A DNA stretch of 51,031 bases from JAVZCJ01 sp964532175 (GTDB lineage Archaea; Thermoproteota; Nitrososphaeria_A; Caldarchaeales; JAVZCJ01). This document shows, in pieces, positions 1 through 7,714 of the stretch. How positions within the stretch are numbered: the first letter of the stretch is position 1; each line of letters opens with the position of its first letter. Location: the NCBI GenBank assembly GCA_964532175.1, contig CAZHGP010000004.1:1-51031 (forward strand), read 5' to 3'. Below the pieces are notes generated by a model that was not told the origin of the DNA, ran no database searches, and was given only the letters and a program-made list of their open reading frames with translations. Both the position numbers and the translations under genes were made by a program.

Positions 1-429
1 TATAAAGAAAAAGGAATAAAAGGATTTGTTTTTGGTGATATTTTTCTTGAAGATGTAAGAAGTTATAGAGAGAAAATGCTTTATTCTGAAGGATTTAAAG
101 GATATTTTCCACTTTGGAGAAAAGATACTAAAGAATTAGTTCTACAATTTATTAAGTTTGGTTTTAAAGCTATTGTAACATGTGTAGATGGAAATATTCT
201 TGGTCCATCATATGTAGGAAAAGAATTGAATGAAGATTTTTTAAGAAAGCTGCCACTTACTGTTGATCCTGCTGGTGAAAATGGAGAATATCATTGCTTT
301 GTTTATGATGGTCCAATATTTAATGAACCTATACCTATAAAAATTGGAGAAATAGTAAAACAAAATGTACAAGGAAAGACATTTTATTATTGTGATATTT
401 TTCTTGAGGATGAATATTATAATTATTAA
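1..429 (+). CDS. Dph6-like ATP-dependent diphthine amide synthase (5'-truncated)
   Basis: The reading frame is open from base 1, so the gene begins outside the window; the first internal ATG (base 76) is not the real start. The visible 142 residues match the C-terminal half of the Dph6/MJ0570 family, which uses ATP and ammonia to amidate diphthine on elongation factor 2. Family signatures seen are GDIFLEDV near the beginning and the block DPAGENGEYHCFVYDGP, which corresponds to the conserved GExGEYHT segment. The N-terminal SGGKDS nucleotide-binding loop lies outside the window, so catalysis cannot be judged. A diphthine synthase fusion (bases 41254-42309) serves the same pathway. The family call is fairly secure; the exact substrate is inferred. 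Confidence 0.8.
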   Translation, partial: YKEKGIKGFVFGDIFLEDVRSYREKMLYSEGFKGYFPLWRKDTKELVLQFIKFGFKAIVTCVDGNILGPSYVGKELNEDFLRKLPLTVDPAGENGEYHCFVYDGPIFNEPIPIKIGEIVKQNVQGKTFYYCDIFLEDEYYNY

Positions 430-488
430 AATTTAAAATTAGAAAATTGCATATTTTTTAATTCATTTTTTTACTCATTTAAAAATTA

Positions 489-591
<103 letters not shown>

Positions 592-891
592 TAGGATAAT
601 TAATATAAAAAAGAGTCTTATTAATTTTTCATTAAAAATATTTAAAAAAAGATTTTTATTTTTTCCTTTAAAAATACTTTTTTTAAAAAGAAGAATTATT
701 AGCTTTAAATTCTAGCTTTTTTTCTTTTACGGCTATATTTGCTTTATCCCTCAAATACCTTTTTTCTTTACACTTATTATGCTTAAAAGAATATTTTTAG
801 TTAAAAAACAAAAACTCACCTTCTTTGCTTTTTAGAAAATTTAAAAATAAAAATCATTCGAAAAAATAAGGATATTTATTTTTAAATTTTA
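592..891. other. AT-rich spacer between two tRNA genes, no gene seen
   Basis: Three hundred bases of very AT-rich sequence between the tRNA-Gly and tRNA-Leu genes, both on the minus strand. The part next to base 591 should hold the tRNA-Gly promoter. I see no reading frame with family character, no further tRNA arm and no convincing C/D-box pair. Confidence 0.6.
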
Positions 892-1003
892 TGCGGAGGG
901 TGGGATTTGAACCCACGCACCCCTATGGGATTCTCCAATTCTTCCGGAGCCTCATTCCGGATTATTTTGTCCGGCGCTCTTGACCAAGCTAAGCGACCTC
1001 CGC
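892..1003 (-). tRNA. tRNA-Leu(GAG) with introns at 32/33 and 43/44
   Basis: A class II tRNA: acceptor GCGGAGG/CCTCCGC with discriminator A, long variable arm TCCCATAGGGGTGC, T arm GTGGG-TTCAAAT-CCCAC. Two introns have bulge-helix-bulge signatures. Intron 1 (bases 955-968, 14 nt): CCGG pairs with CCGG, bulges ACA and AAT, cut between positions 32 and 33. Intron 2 (bases 931-943, 13 nt): CTCC pairs with GGAG, bulges GGA and AAT, cut at the junction of anticodon stem and variable arm (43/44). After removal the anticodon arm is CCGGA-CTGAGGC-TCCGG, anticodon GAG, and the molecule is a normal 85 nt. The canonical 37/38 site is uninterrupted. No CCA is encoded. Confidence 0.93.
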
Positions 1004-1200
1004 AATACCAATTTCTATGTTTAATAGATAGATGTATATATTTTTAAAAAGCATTATTTAAAAATAATATGGCAATTAATAAATTTTTAAATAAAACTAT
1101 TGATAGTAAAATTCTTAGAAAATTTAAAAAGTGAAAAATAACTTAAAATAAATTAAAAAATTTAAAAATTCATCTATTTTAATATTTATTGCTAATAAAT

Positions 1201-1274
1201 GGGCCGGTAGATCAGTCTGGAAGATCATCCCGCTCGCACCGGGAAGGTCCCGAGTTCAAATCTCGGCCGGTCCA
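1201..1274 (+). tRNA. tRNA-Ala(CGC)
   Basis: An uninterrupted 74-nt tRNA. Acceptor GGGCCGG/CCGGTCC contains the G3:U70 pair that is the alanine identity element, with discriminator A73. Anticodon arm TCCCG-CTCGCAC-CGGGA gives anticodon CGC. T arm CCGAG-TTCAAAT-CTCGG. No intron and no encoded CCA tail. Outside the anticodon arm and position 26 it is base-for-base identical to the tRNA-Ala(GGC) at 15761. Confidence 0.96.
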
Positions 1275-1526
1275 TACTTTTTAAGCAAAAGAAAAAACAT
1301 GATATTTTCAATAACCATTGAAAATTAAACTTTCAATAGCAAGCTTTTTTATTCTATCACTTAACATGATCAATAATTTTCTATCATGCTTTTAATAAAC
1401 TCTAAAAATAAATTATTAAATTTACTCCCTCATATATCATAAAAAACTTATAAATATCACACTCTTCAATAAATTGTAAAACTTTTTGATATCTAAAATT
1501 TTTCTTAATAAAAAAGTGAAGCAAGA

Positions 1527-2066
1527 ATGTATACTATTAAATCTAAAACTATATCTTATTCTTTAGCTTCATTATTTGCAGCTTTAACAGCTTTAGGTGC
1601 CTATATTAGCATTCCAATTTCTTATGTGCCAATAACTTTACAAACATTTTTTGTTTATTTAGCAGGAGCAATATTAGGAAGTAAATTAGCTTTATTAAGT
1701 CAAATTATCTATATTCTTATTGGCATAATTGGTTTTCCAGTCTTTGCGTACGGTAAAGCAGGCTTTGGAGTATTAATTGGACCTACAGGTGGATATTTAA
1801 TAGGATTTATTATAGGAGCTTACATTATTGGAAAAATGATCGAAATGAAAAAAACTTTTAGCTTTAAATGGACTCTATTATCTACTTTAATTGGCACAGC
1901 AATTATATATTGCTTAGGAATTGTTCAACTTTCTTATTGGCTAGGAGGAAATATATTAAGTGCTTTAATAATTGGAATTTTTCCATTTTTACCAGGAGAT
2001 TTATTAAAAGCTTTATTATCCTCCTACATAGCTATAAAAATTCATCGAATTATTAAAATTAAATAA
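1527..2066 (+). CDS. bioY: BioY, biotin-binding S component of an ECF transporter
   Basis: A 179-residue hydrophobic protein with about six membrane segments. BioY features are the early YVPITLQTF segment, the loop GFPVFAYGKAGFGVL, the GPTGGYLIGFIIGAYI helix, and the late PFLPGDLLKALLSSYIA segment. BioY binds biotin in the membrane and normally works with an ECF energizing module (EcfA, EcfA', EcfT), none of which is visible nearby, so it may share a module encoded elsewhere. It is a single-gene unit between tRNA genes. A TATA-like CTTATAAATAT lies at 1447-1457, leaving a leader of about 50 nt. I could not confirm a biotin-regulator operator. Confidence 0.9.
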   Translation: MYTIKSKTISYSLASLFAALTALGAYISIPISYVPITLQTFFVYLAGAILGSKLALLSQIIYILIGIIGFPVFAYGKAGFGVLIGPTGGYLIGFIIGAYIIGKMIEMKKTFSFKWTLLSTLIGTAIIYCLGIVQLSYWLGGNILSALIIGIFPFLPGDLLKALLSSYIAIKIHRIIKIK

Positions 2067-2410
2067 TGTCACTTTAATTTAAAAATGATATTACAATATA
2101 TTAAGTAGAGTAGTTTTTTATAATGGAATAAAATCATCATCTTTTTAAAAATTAATCCTTTTATTTCTAAAATCAATTTTTTCCTTTTATGATCATATAC
2201 TCAACATTTTTTTCATTTATAAATAGAAAATTAATAATCATAATTATCTTTCCAAAAGAAATGGTTTAAATCTACAGAAGAATGAAATGTACTGTTCTAA
2301 TAATTGAAAAATCTATTGATAACATGTGAAGTGGAATAGTAGAGAAACCAAAACATAAGTTGTAAGTTATAATTAACACGTAATTGTGTTATATGAAATA
2401 AATTTAATGA
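2067..2410. other. Intergenic region without recognisable gene
   Basis: 344 bases between bioY and the minus-strand tRNA-Lys. Base composition is very AT-rich and no frame of useful length is open. A sequence resembling a C box occurs on the minus strand near 2133-2141 but lacks a D-box partner, so no small RNA is called. Confidence 0.5.
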
Positions 2411-2544
2411 CGGGCCCGACGGGAGTTGAACCCGCGACCCTTACCCAGGAAGTAAATAATACTTCCTTCCGGGTAGCTTCCTTTTAGTTAAGAGCTTCAC
2501 CACTTTTCATATTCCGGTGCTCTACCTGGCTAAGCTACGGGCCC
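2411..2544 (-). tRNA. tRNA-Lys(CUU) with three introns
   Basis: A 134-nt gene giving a 74-nt tRNA. Acceptor GGGCCCG/CGGGCCC, discriminator G, T arm GCGGG-TTCAACT-CCCGT. Intron 1 (2496-2513, 18 nt) lies at 30/31: CACC pairs with GGTG, bulges GGA and AAG. Intron 2 (2475-2488, 14 nt) lies at 37/38 and has a relaxed motif with one mismatch, so its ends may shift by a base. Intron 3 (2441-2468, 28 nt) lies at 43/44: ACCC pairs with GGGT, bulges GGA and AAG, with an internal hairpin AGGAAGTA/TACTTCCT. Spliced, the anticodon arm is CCGGG-CTCTTAA-CCCGG and the variable loop GGGTC. The three lengths (60 nt) exactly account for the excess over a standard tRNA. Confidence 0.93.
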
Positions 2545-2639
2545 ATTTTAAAATTTTATTTTTTTCTTCTTATAAAATTTTTCTTTAAAAAAGAAGTATA
2601 AATTCTTTTATTTTCTTTTATTACATTTTTTATGAAAAT

Positions 2640-3689
2640 ATGAATAATATTTCATGGGCTTTAAAAATCTTAAAAAAAGATGGGGAAAAAGCTTTAAAAT
2701 TAATAAAAGAAAATAATTTACTTAATTCAAATTATAGAATTATAAGCAATGGAGAATATTTATTCATTCCATTAAAAGAAAAAATTAATGAAAATTTTTT
2801 AAAAAATAAGTTTGATTATTATTCTATTATTTTAAAAGATTTTCCTTTAAGATTAATTAAGCCAAGAAGTATAGAAGAATATTTATTAAAAAAATATGGA
2901 AAAGATATAGCAAATTTAGCTCCAAAATCTTTTGAAATTATTGGTAATATTGCTATTATAGAATCAAGAAAAGAATATGAAAAATATATAAAAGATATTG
3001 CAGAAGCAATAAAAAATATTCATAAAAATATTGATACTGTCCTTTTAAAGAAAAGCTCTATTAGTGGAGAATATCGTATTAGGGAATATGAAGTTCTATT
3101 TGGATCTGGAAAAACAGAAACTATTCATAAAGAAAATGGTTGTATTTTTCTTCTTGATATTAAAAAAGTTTTCTTCTCTTCTAAACTTTCAACAGAACAT
3201 TTACGTGTAGCATCTCAAGTAAAAAATAATGAAATTGTTGTTGATATGTTTGCTGGAGTGGGGCCATTCTCAATACTTATTGCAAAAATTTGTAATGTTT
3301 CTCATGTTTATTCTATTGAAATTAATCCTTATGCATATGAATACTTAAAGAAAAATATTGAAATTAATAAAGTAAAAAATAGGGTTGAAGCTATATTAGG
3401 GGATGCAAGAGAAATTCTTAAAGGAAAAGAAAATTTTGCAGATAGAATTATTATGAATCTTCCTTATAAAGCTAGAGATTTTTTAGATATAGCATGCAAA
3501 ATTGCTAAATCTAAAGCATATTTACATTATTATTGTATTTGTAAAGAAGGAGAAGAAGAAAAAGCTATTAAAGAATTTATAGAAAATATTAAAAAATATG
3601 GAAGGAAAGTTAATATTCTTAATTATAAAAAAGTTTTAGAAATTGCTCCAAGGAAATATAACTTTGTAATAGATGCTGAAATTTTTTAA
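2640..3689 (+). CDS. trm5: Trm5-type tRNA (guanine37-N1)-methyltransferase
   Basis: A 349-residue class I methyltransferase that transfers a methyl group from S-adenosylmethionine to G37 next to the anticodon, preventing frameshifting. The SAM-binding motif DMFAGVGPFS is at about 202-211, an acidic IEINPYA strand follows, and the catalytic NLPY motif is at 273-276. An N-terminal region of about 100 residues resembles the D1 domain of longer archaeal Trm5 proteins. It stands just upstream of fen1 with a 45-bp spacer and may be co-transcribed. The ATG at 2640 is used because an ATG eight bases upstream runs straight into a stop. Related Trm5 branches also make wyosine intermediates; the subgroup is not resolved here. 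Confidence 0.9.
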   Translation: MNNISWALKILKKDGEKALKLIKENNLLNSNYRIISNGEYLFIPLKEKINENFLKNKFDYYSIILKDFPLRLIKPRSIEEYLLKKYGKDIANLAPKSFEIIGNIAIIESRKEYEKYIKDIAEAIKNIHKNIDTVLLKKSSISGEYRIREYEVLFGSGKTETIHKENGCIFLLDIKKVFFSSKLSTEHLRVASQVKNNEIVVDMFAGVGPFSILIAKICNVSHVYSIEINPYAYEYLKKNIEINKVKNRVEAILGDAREILKGKENFADRIIMNLPYKARDFLDIACKIAKSKAYLHYYCICKEGEEEKAIKEFIENIKKYGRKVNILNYKKVLEIAPRKYNFVIDAEIF

Positions 3690-3734
3690 CATAAATTAAT
3701 ATTTTAGTTTTTCTTTATCTATAATAGATTCCAT

Positions 3735-4772
3735 ATGGGTGTAAAAATAAGAGAAATAATTCCTTCAGAAGCAGTAACTATTATTGAATTGGAAAATCTT
3801 AATGGTAAAGCTATTGCTTTTGATGCATATAATATGCTTTATCAATTTCTTTCTATTATTAGAGGTCAAGATGGAAAACCTTTAATGGATTCAAAAGGTA
3901 GAATTACAAGTCATTTAAGTGGATTATTTTTTAGAACAATAAATTTTATTGAAAAAGGGATTAAGCCTGTATTTGTTTTTGATGGAAGACCTCCTGAACT
4001 TAAAAGAGTTACAATTGAAGAAAGGGAAGAAATTAGAAAAGAAGCTGAAGCTCTTTATAAAGAATATTTAGAAAAAGGAGAAATAGAAGAAGCAAAAAAA
4101 TATGCTATAAGATCCGCACAATTAAATGAAGAAATAATAAATAGTGCTAAAAAATTAATTGAATTAATGGGAAATCCAAGCATTCAAGCACCTTCTGAAG
4201 GCGAAGCTCAAGCTGCTTATCTTGCTTTAAAAGGAGATGTTTATGCTTCTGCTTCTCAAGATATGGATTCTCTTTTATTTGGTTCTCCTAGGCTTATTAG
4301 AAATCTTTCAATAGTTGGTAAAAGACGTTTACCAGGAAGGAAGGAATATGTTGAAGTTAAGCCTGAAATAATATATCTTGATAAAATGTTAAATTTATTA
4401 AAAATTAATAGAAAAGAACTTATTGATATTGGAATACTTGTTGGAACAGATTATGCAGAAGGAATATATGGAATTGGACCAAAAAAAGCTTTAAAATTAA
4501 TAAAACAATATGGTTCTATAGAAAAAGTTTTAGAAATTCAAAAAGCTTCTTTATCAATTGACCCATCTATTATTAGGGATATTTTCTTAAATCCAAAAGT
4601 TACAGATAATTATAATTTAGAATGGAAAGAGCCAAATTATGATGGAATAATAAAATTTTTATGTGATGAACACGATTTTTCTATTGAAAGAGTACAAAAT
4701 GCATTGAATAAATTAAAAGAAGCATTATTAAAAAGCAAAGGTAAAACAAGCTTAGATATGTGGATTAAGTAG
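3735..4772 (+). CDS. fen: Flap endonuclease 1
   Basis: A 345-residue XPG/FEN1 nuclease that removes 5' flaps during Okazaki-fragment maturation and base-excision repair. Metal-binding acidic clusters are visible: FDAYNMLYQF (Asp30), VFDGRPPELK near residue 82, EGEAQAAYLA near 155, and SQDMDSLLFG near 180. The helix-two-turn-helix DNA-binding segment LVGTDY...GIGPKKALKLI is near 238-260. The C-terminal end KTSLDMWIK sits where the PCNA-interacting peptide is usually found, but the glutamine is replaced by lysine and the second aromatic by isoleucine, so PCNA binding may be weak. The last eight bases overlap a convergent small gene. Confidence 0.96.
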   Translation: MGVKIREIIPSEAVTIIELENLNGKAIAFDAYNMLYQFLSIIRGQDGKPLMDSKGRITSHLSGLFFRTINFIEKGIKPVFVFDGRPPELKRVTIEEREEIRKEAEALYKEYLEKGEIEEAKKYAIRSAQLNEEIINSAKKLIELMGNPSIQAPSEGEAQAAYLALKGDVYASASQDMDSLLFGSPRLIRNLSIVGKRRLPGRKEYVEVKPEIIYLDKMLNLLKINRKELIDIGILVGTDYAEGIYGIGPKKALKLIKQYGSIEKVLEIQKASLSIDPSIIRDIFLNPKVTDNYNLEWKEPNYDGIIKFLCDEHDFSIERVQNALNKLKEALLKSKGKTSLDMWIK

Positions 4773-4995
4773 CTATCACTTCGATCATTTTTTTATCTTT
4801 ATCTAAAGATGTTACTCTTATTTTCCCATTTATTTCTAGCTTTAATAATATTGCATAAATGTCTTTCAATGTAATTTCTAAGCCTTTTCTTTTCAATTCT
4901 TCTAATAATGTTGATGTTAATACTTTTCCACCCATTTTATTTATAGTTTCATATATTGTAATTAAAAGAGAATTATTATATAACATTATTTTCAT
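4765..4995 (-). CDS. Small winged-helix protein downstream of cdc48
   Basis: 76 residues, not assignable to a named family. The pattern SLLITIYETINKMGGKV, then TSTLLEELKRKGLEITLKDI, then AILLKLEINGKIRV followed by a charged hairpin is that of a compact winged helix-turn-helix domain. It overlaps the end of cdc48 by four bases (ATG/TGA type), which suggests translational coupling with the ATPase, and overlaps the end of fen1 on the other strand by eight. It could be a DNA-binding regulator or an adaptor; nothing in the sequence decides. Confidence 0.7.
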   Translation of the reverse strand: MKIMLYNNSLLITIYETINKMGGKVLTSTLLEELKRKGLEITLKDIYAILLKLEINGKIRVTSLDKDKKMIEVIAT

Positions 4996-7175
4996 CCTAT
5001 TATTGGAGATGGCTTCTCGCTTATTCTGATTTTCTCTTTTATTCTTTCATATTCTTTAATCATTGAAGGAGATATGCTTGGCTTAATTGTTTTTAATGCA
5101 TTTTCAAAATCGTTAAAAGTAACAATTTCAGAATTTATATCTCTTCTCATTGCTTGTAAAGCAGCTTCTCTGCATAAATTTTCTAAATCTGCTCCACTAT
5201 ATCCTTCTGTAATTTTTGCTAAATATTCAAGCGAAACATCAGGGGATAATGGCATTTTCTTTGTATATATCCTTAATATTTGTAATCTCGCTTTTTCATC
5301 TGGTGGAGGAACATATACAAGCCAATCTAATCTTCCTGGTCTAAGCATTGCAGGATCTATTAAATCTGGTCTATTTGTTGCACCTATAACAATAACATCT
5401 GAAAGCTTCTTAACTCCATCTATTTCTGTTACCAATTGACTTATTACTCTATAAGATACTCCTGAATCATCCCCAAGCAATTCTTTTTTCATAGCAATTG
5501 CTTCTATTTCATCAAAGAATACTATTGAAGGAGCAGCCATTCTAGCTTTTCTAAATATTTCTCTTATTGCTTTTTCAGATTCTCCAACCCATTTACTAAA
5601 TATTTCTGGACCATTTACAAGTATAAAGTTTGCATCACTTTCATTTGCAACTGCTTTTGCTAAAAGTGTTTTTCCACATCCTGGAGGGCCATATAATAAT
5701 ACTCCTTTTGGAGGAGAAATTCCCATTCTAGAAAATTTTTCAGGATATTTTAAAGGCCATTCAATTGCTTCTATTAATTTTTGTTTTACTTCTTCAAGAC
5801 CTCCAATATCTTCCCATTTAACACTAGATACTTCAACTTCAACTTCTCTCATTGCTGTAGGCGTTATTTCTTTATAAGCATCAAGAAAATCTTTCATTGT
5901 TACTTCCAAACTTTCTAATAATTCAGGTGAAATATTTTCTTCAGAATAATCTATACTAGGTAAAACTCTTCTAATACATTTCATAGCAGCTTCTCTACAA
6001 AGTGCAGCTAAATCTGCTCCAGTATATCCTTTAGTAATTTCAGCTAACATATCTAGATTTACATCAGATGAAAGTGGCATTCCACGAGTATGTATTTGAA
6101 GTATTTCTTTCCTATCATTTTTAGTAGGTATTCCTATTTCAATTTCTCTATCAAATCTTCCAGGCCTTCTAAGAGCAGGGTCTACTGCTTCTATCCTATT
6201 TGTAGCACCTATGACAATAACTTGACCTCTACTTTCAAGTCCATCCATTAAAGCAAGCAATTGTGCAACAACCCTTTTCTCTACTTCTCCTGTTACTTCT
6301 CCCCTTTTTGGAGCAATCGCATCTATTTCATCTATGAAAATTATACTAGGAGCATTTTCTTCAGCTCTCTTAAATATTTCCCTAAATCTTGCTTCAGTTT
6401 CTCCATAATATTTACTCATTATTTCTGGACCATTTACAAGTATAAAGTTTGCATCACTTTCATTTGCAACTGCTTTTGCTAAAAGTGTTTTTCCACATCC
6501 TGGAGGGCCATATAATAATACTCCTTTTGGAGGCTCTACACCCAATTTTTGGAATATTTCTGGAAATTTTAATGGAAGCTCTATCATTTCTCTAATTCTT
6601 TGAATTTCTTCTTTAAGGCCACCTATATCTTCATATGTTACACTTGCTTTAAGAGCTTTTTCTTGCAAAACTCTACTTTGTATTATAATATTTGTTTTAG
6701 GTGTGATTTTAACTACTCCTGGAGGTTTTGTTTGTAATACTGCAAAAGTAAATAAATTTCCAAAGAATAGCACAGGAATAACATTCTTTTGAATTACTGG
6801 ATAATCTATTAATCTACTTTTTATTATTCTTGTTAAATTTTCATCAGTTTTTATAGATGTATTAACTGGTGCTAAAGTTACTGAAATTGCTTCTTTTACA
6901 TCAGCTTTTCTAACAATAACATATTCGTTTAGTGATACTCCAGCATTACTTCTTATATACCCATCTATTCTAATAATATCCTTCTCTTTCTCATCAGAAT
7001 ATCCTAACCATAAAGTTGCAGCTGCAATTTTTTTACCTTGAATTTCTATAATATCTCCTGTTGAAAGTCCTATGCTTGCACCTACTTCTCTATCTATACG
7101 TGCAATTCCATAACCAACATCTCTACGTCTTGCTTCAGCTACTCTTAATCTAAGTTCTTTATTATTCTTTAACAT
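4992..7175 (-). CDS. cdc48: CDC48/VAT (p97-type) AAA+ unfoldase
   Basis: A 727-residue ATPase that unfolds or extracts proteins, often feeding the proteasome (psmB is at 10116). Order: N-terminal double-psi barrel and beta-clam substrate domain (about 1-180), D1 AAA module with Walker A GPPGCGKT at 223-230 and Walker B IIFIDEIDAIAPKR, then D2 with Walker A at 496-503 and Walker B IVFFDEIEAIA. Arginine-finger segments RRPGRFDREIEIG and RPGRLDWLVYVP are present. The two Walker A regions are encoded by an identical 114-base block. Length is normal (about 730-750). The C-terminus SPIIG is short. A TATA-like stretch at about 7190-7199 suggests a nearly leaderless mRNA. Confidence 0.97.
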   Translation of the reverse strand: MLKNNKELRLRVAEARRRDVGYGIARIDREVGASIGLSTGDIIEIQGKKIAAATLWLGYSDEKEKDIIRIDGYIRSNAGVSLNEYVIVRKADVKEAISVTLAPVNTSIKTDENLTRIIKSRLIDYPVIQKNVIPVLFFGNLFTFAVLQTKPPGVVKITPKTNIIIQSRVLQEKALKASVTYEDIGGLKEEIQRIREMIELPLKFPEIFQKLGVEPPKGVLLYGPPGCGKTLLAKAVANESDANFILVNGPEIMSKYYGETEARFREIFKRAEENAPSIIFIDEIDAIAPKRGEVTGEVEKRVVAQLLALMDGLESRGQVIVIGATNRIEAVDPALRRPGRFDREIEIGIPTKNDRKEILQIHTRGMPLSSDVNLDMLAEITKGYTGADLAALCREAAMKCIRRVLPSIDYSEENISPELLESLEVTMKDFLDAYKEITPTAMREVEVEVSSVKWEDIGGLEEVKQKLIEAIEWPLKYPEKFSRMGISPPKGVLLYGPPGCGKTLLAKAVANESDANFILVNGPEIFSKWVGESEKAIREIFRKARMAAPSIVFFDEIEAIAMKKELLGDDSGVSYRVISQLVTEIDGVKKLSDVIVIGATNRPDLIDPAMLRPGRLDWLVYVPPPDEKARLQILRIYTKKMPLSPDVSLEYLAKITEGYSGADLENLCREAALQAMRRDINSEIVTFNDFENALKTIKPSISPSMIKEYERIKEKIRISEKPSPIIG
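5601..5714 (-). repeat. Copy 2 (D2) of a perfect 114-bp repeat inside cdc48
   Basis: These 114 bases are identical to 6420-6533 without a mismatch. The block equals 38 codons and encodes residues 488-525, from PPKGVLLY through Walker A to VNGPEI. The copies are 819 bp apart in the same reading frame. Confidence 0.97.
6420..6533 (-). repeat. Copy 1 (D1) of a perfect 114-bp repeat inside cdc48
   Basis: Identical over all 114 bases to 5601-5714; encodes residues 215-252 of the D1 module. Sequence identity stops abruptly on both sides, where the two AAA modules are only similar at protein level, as expected for gene conversion. Confidence 0.97.
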
Positions 7176-7214
7176 TTTCTATATAATAATTATATATTTG
7201 GCTGTTATTAAGTT

Positions 7215-7487
7215 TTATTCATGAAACCTTTGAACATTTATAATAGTTACTTCTGAAATTTCCTCAAACTCTTCTAAAAATTCTTCAATTTTTCTTGAAT
7301 ATCCAGCTTCATCAGGCATTAAAAATTGTATTATTAATGCTTTTAATCCAAAAGCTATTGGCTCTTCTTTATATGCATAAATTTTAAAATTTTCTGGTAA
7401 TTTTTCATTTATTAAATTTAATAATTTTTTTAAATCTACTTCATCACTATTTGGAAAAATTCTATATGTTGCTAATACTTTTGCCAT
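7215..7487 (-). CDS. ef1b: Elongation factor 1-beta (aEF1B)
   Basis: A 90-residue guanine-nucleotide exchange factor that recharges aEF1A with GTP. The family pattern is clear: MAKVLATYRIFPNS at the start, then LLNLINEKLPENFKIYAYKEEPIAFGLKALI-type core split over residues 20-55, and the final LEEFEEISEVTIINVQR. The frame is open further upstream to base 7562, but the start at 7487 fits the family length and has a good ribosome-binding site (AAAGGTGAG) just ahead of it. The Zn-ribbon gene ends 10 bp upstream, and this two-gene order is common in archaea. cdc48 follows 39 bp downstream. Confidence 0.95.
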   Translation of the reverse strand: MAKVLATYRIFPNSDEVDLKKLLNLINEKLPENFKIYAYKEEPIAFGLKALIIQFLMPDEAGYSRKIEEFLEEFEEISEVTIINVQRFHE

Positions 7488-7497
7488 AATCTCACCT

Positions 7498-7674
7498 TTA
7501 TGGTCCTTTAAAACCGCATGCAGGACATACGTATGGTTGACCCATTTTTCTACATTTTCCACATCTCCAAATTAATACTTTTCCACAATTTGGACAAGGG
7601 AAATTAACACTTTTCTCTTTTGGAATAATTGGTTTATGACACCAATTACAAAGTGGTAAAATTGTTTTACTCAT
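7498..7674 (-). CDS. Small Zn-ribbon protein of the COG2888 type
   Basis: 58 residues with four CxxC pairs: CNWC, CPNC, CGKC and CPAC, forming two zinc ribbons; the C-terminus is CGFKGP. This matches the small archaeal zinc-ribbon family predicted to bind RNA and act in translation, and its placement directly before the aEF1B gene agrees with that. It is easy to miss because of its length. The gene reads ATGAGTAAAACA at the start. The biochemical role is not known from the sequence. Confidence 0.9.
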   Translation of the reverse strand: MSKTILPLCNWCHKPIIPKEKSVNFPCPNCGKVLIWRCGKCRKMGQPYVCPACGFKGP

Positions 7675-7714
7675 TGCTTTTTTATCAAAAAAGCTACTAT
7701 ATATAGTTATCTTT

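Noticed and set aside
1470..1500. Possible biotin-regulator operator before bioY (TTGTAAAAC)
   Set aside because: Only one half-site; no symmetric partner at the spacing typical of BirA operators.
1868..2056. Small plus-strand frame overlapping bioY
   Set aside because: It is a +1 shadow frame of bioY, rich in Asn, Tyr and Phe as expected from AT-rich sequence, with no start signal.
2130..2145. Possible C/D-box small RNA on the minus strand (GATGATGA, C-box-like)
   Set aside because: No D box (CTGA) at the proper distance and no C'/D' pair in the following 80 bases.
5074..5439. Long open frame on the plus strand opposite cdc48
   Set aside because: Lies within the AAA domain on the opposite strand with no family character and composition expected of a shadow frame; the same holds for 6261-6482.
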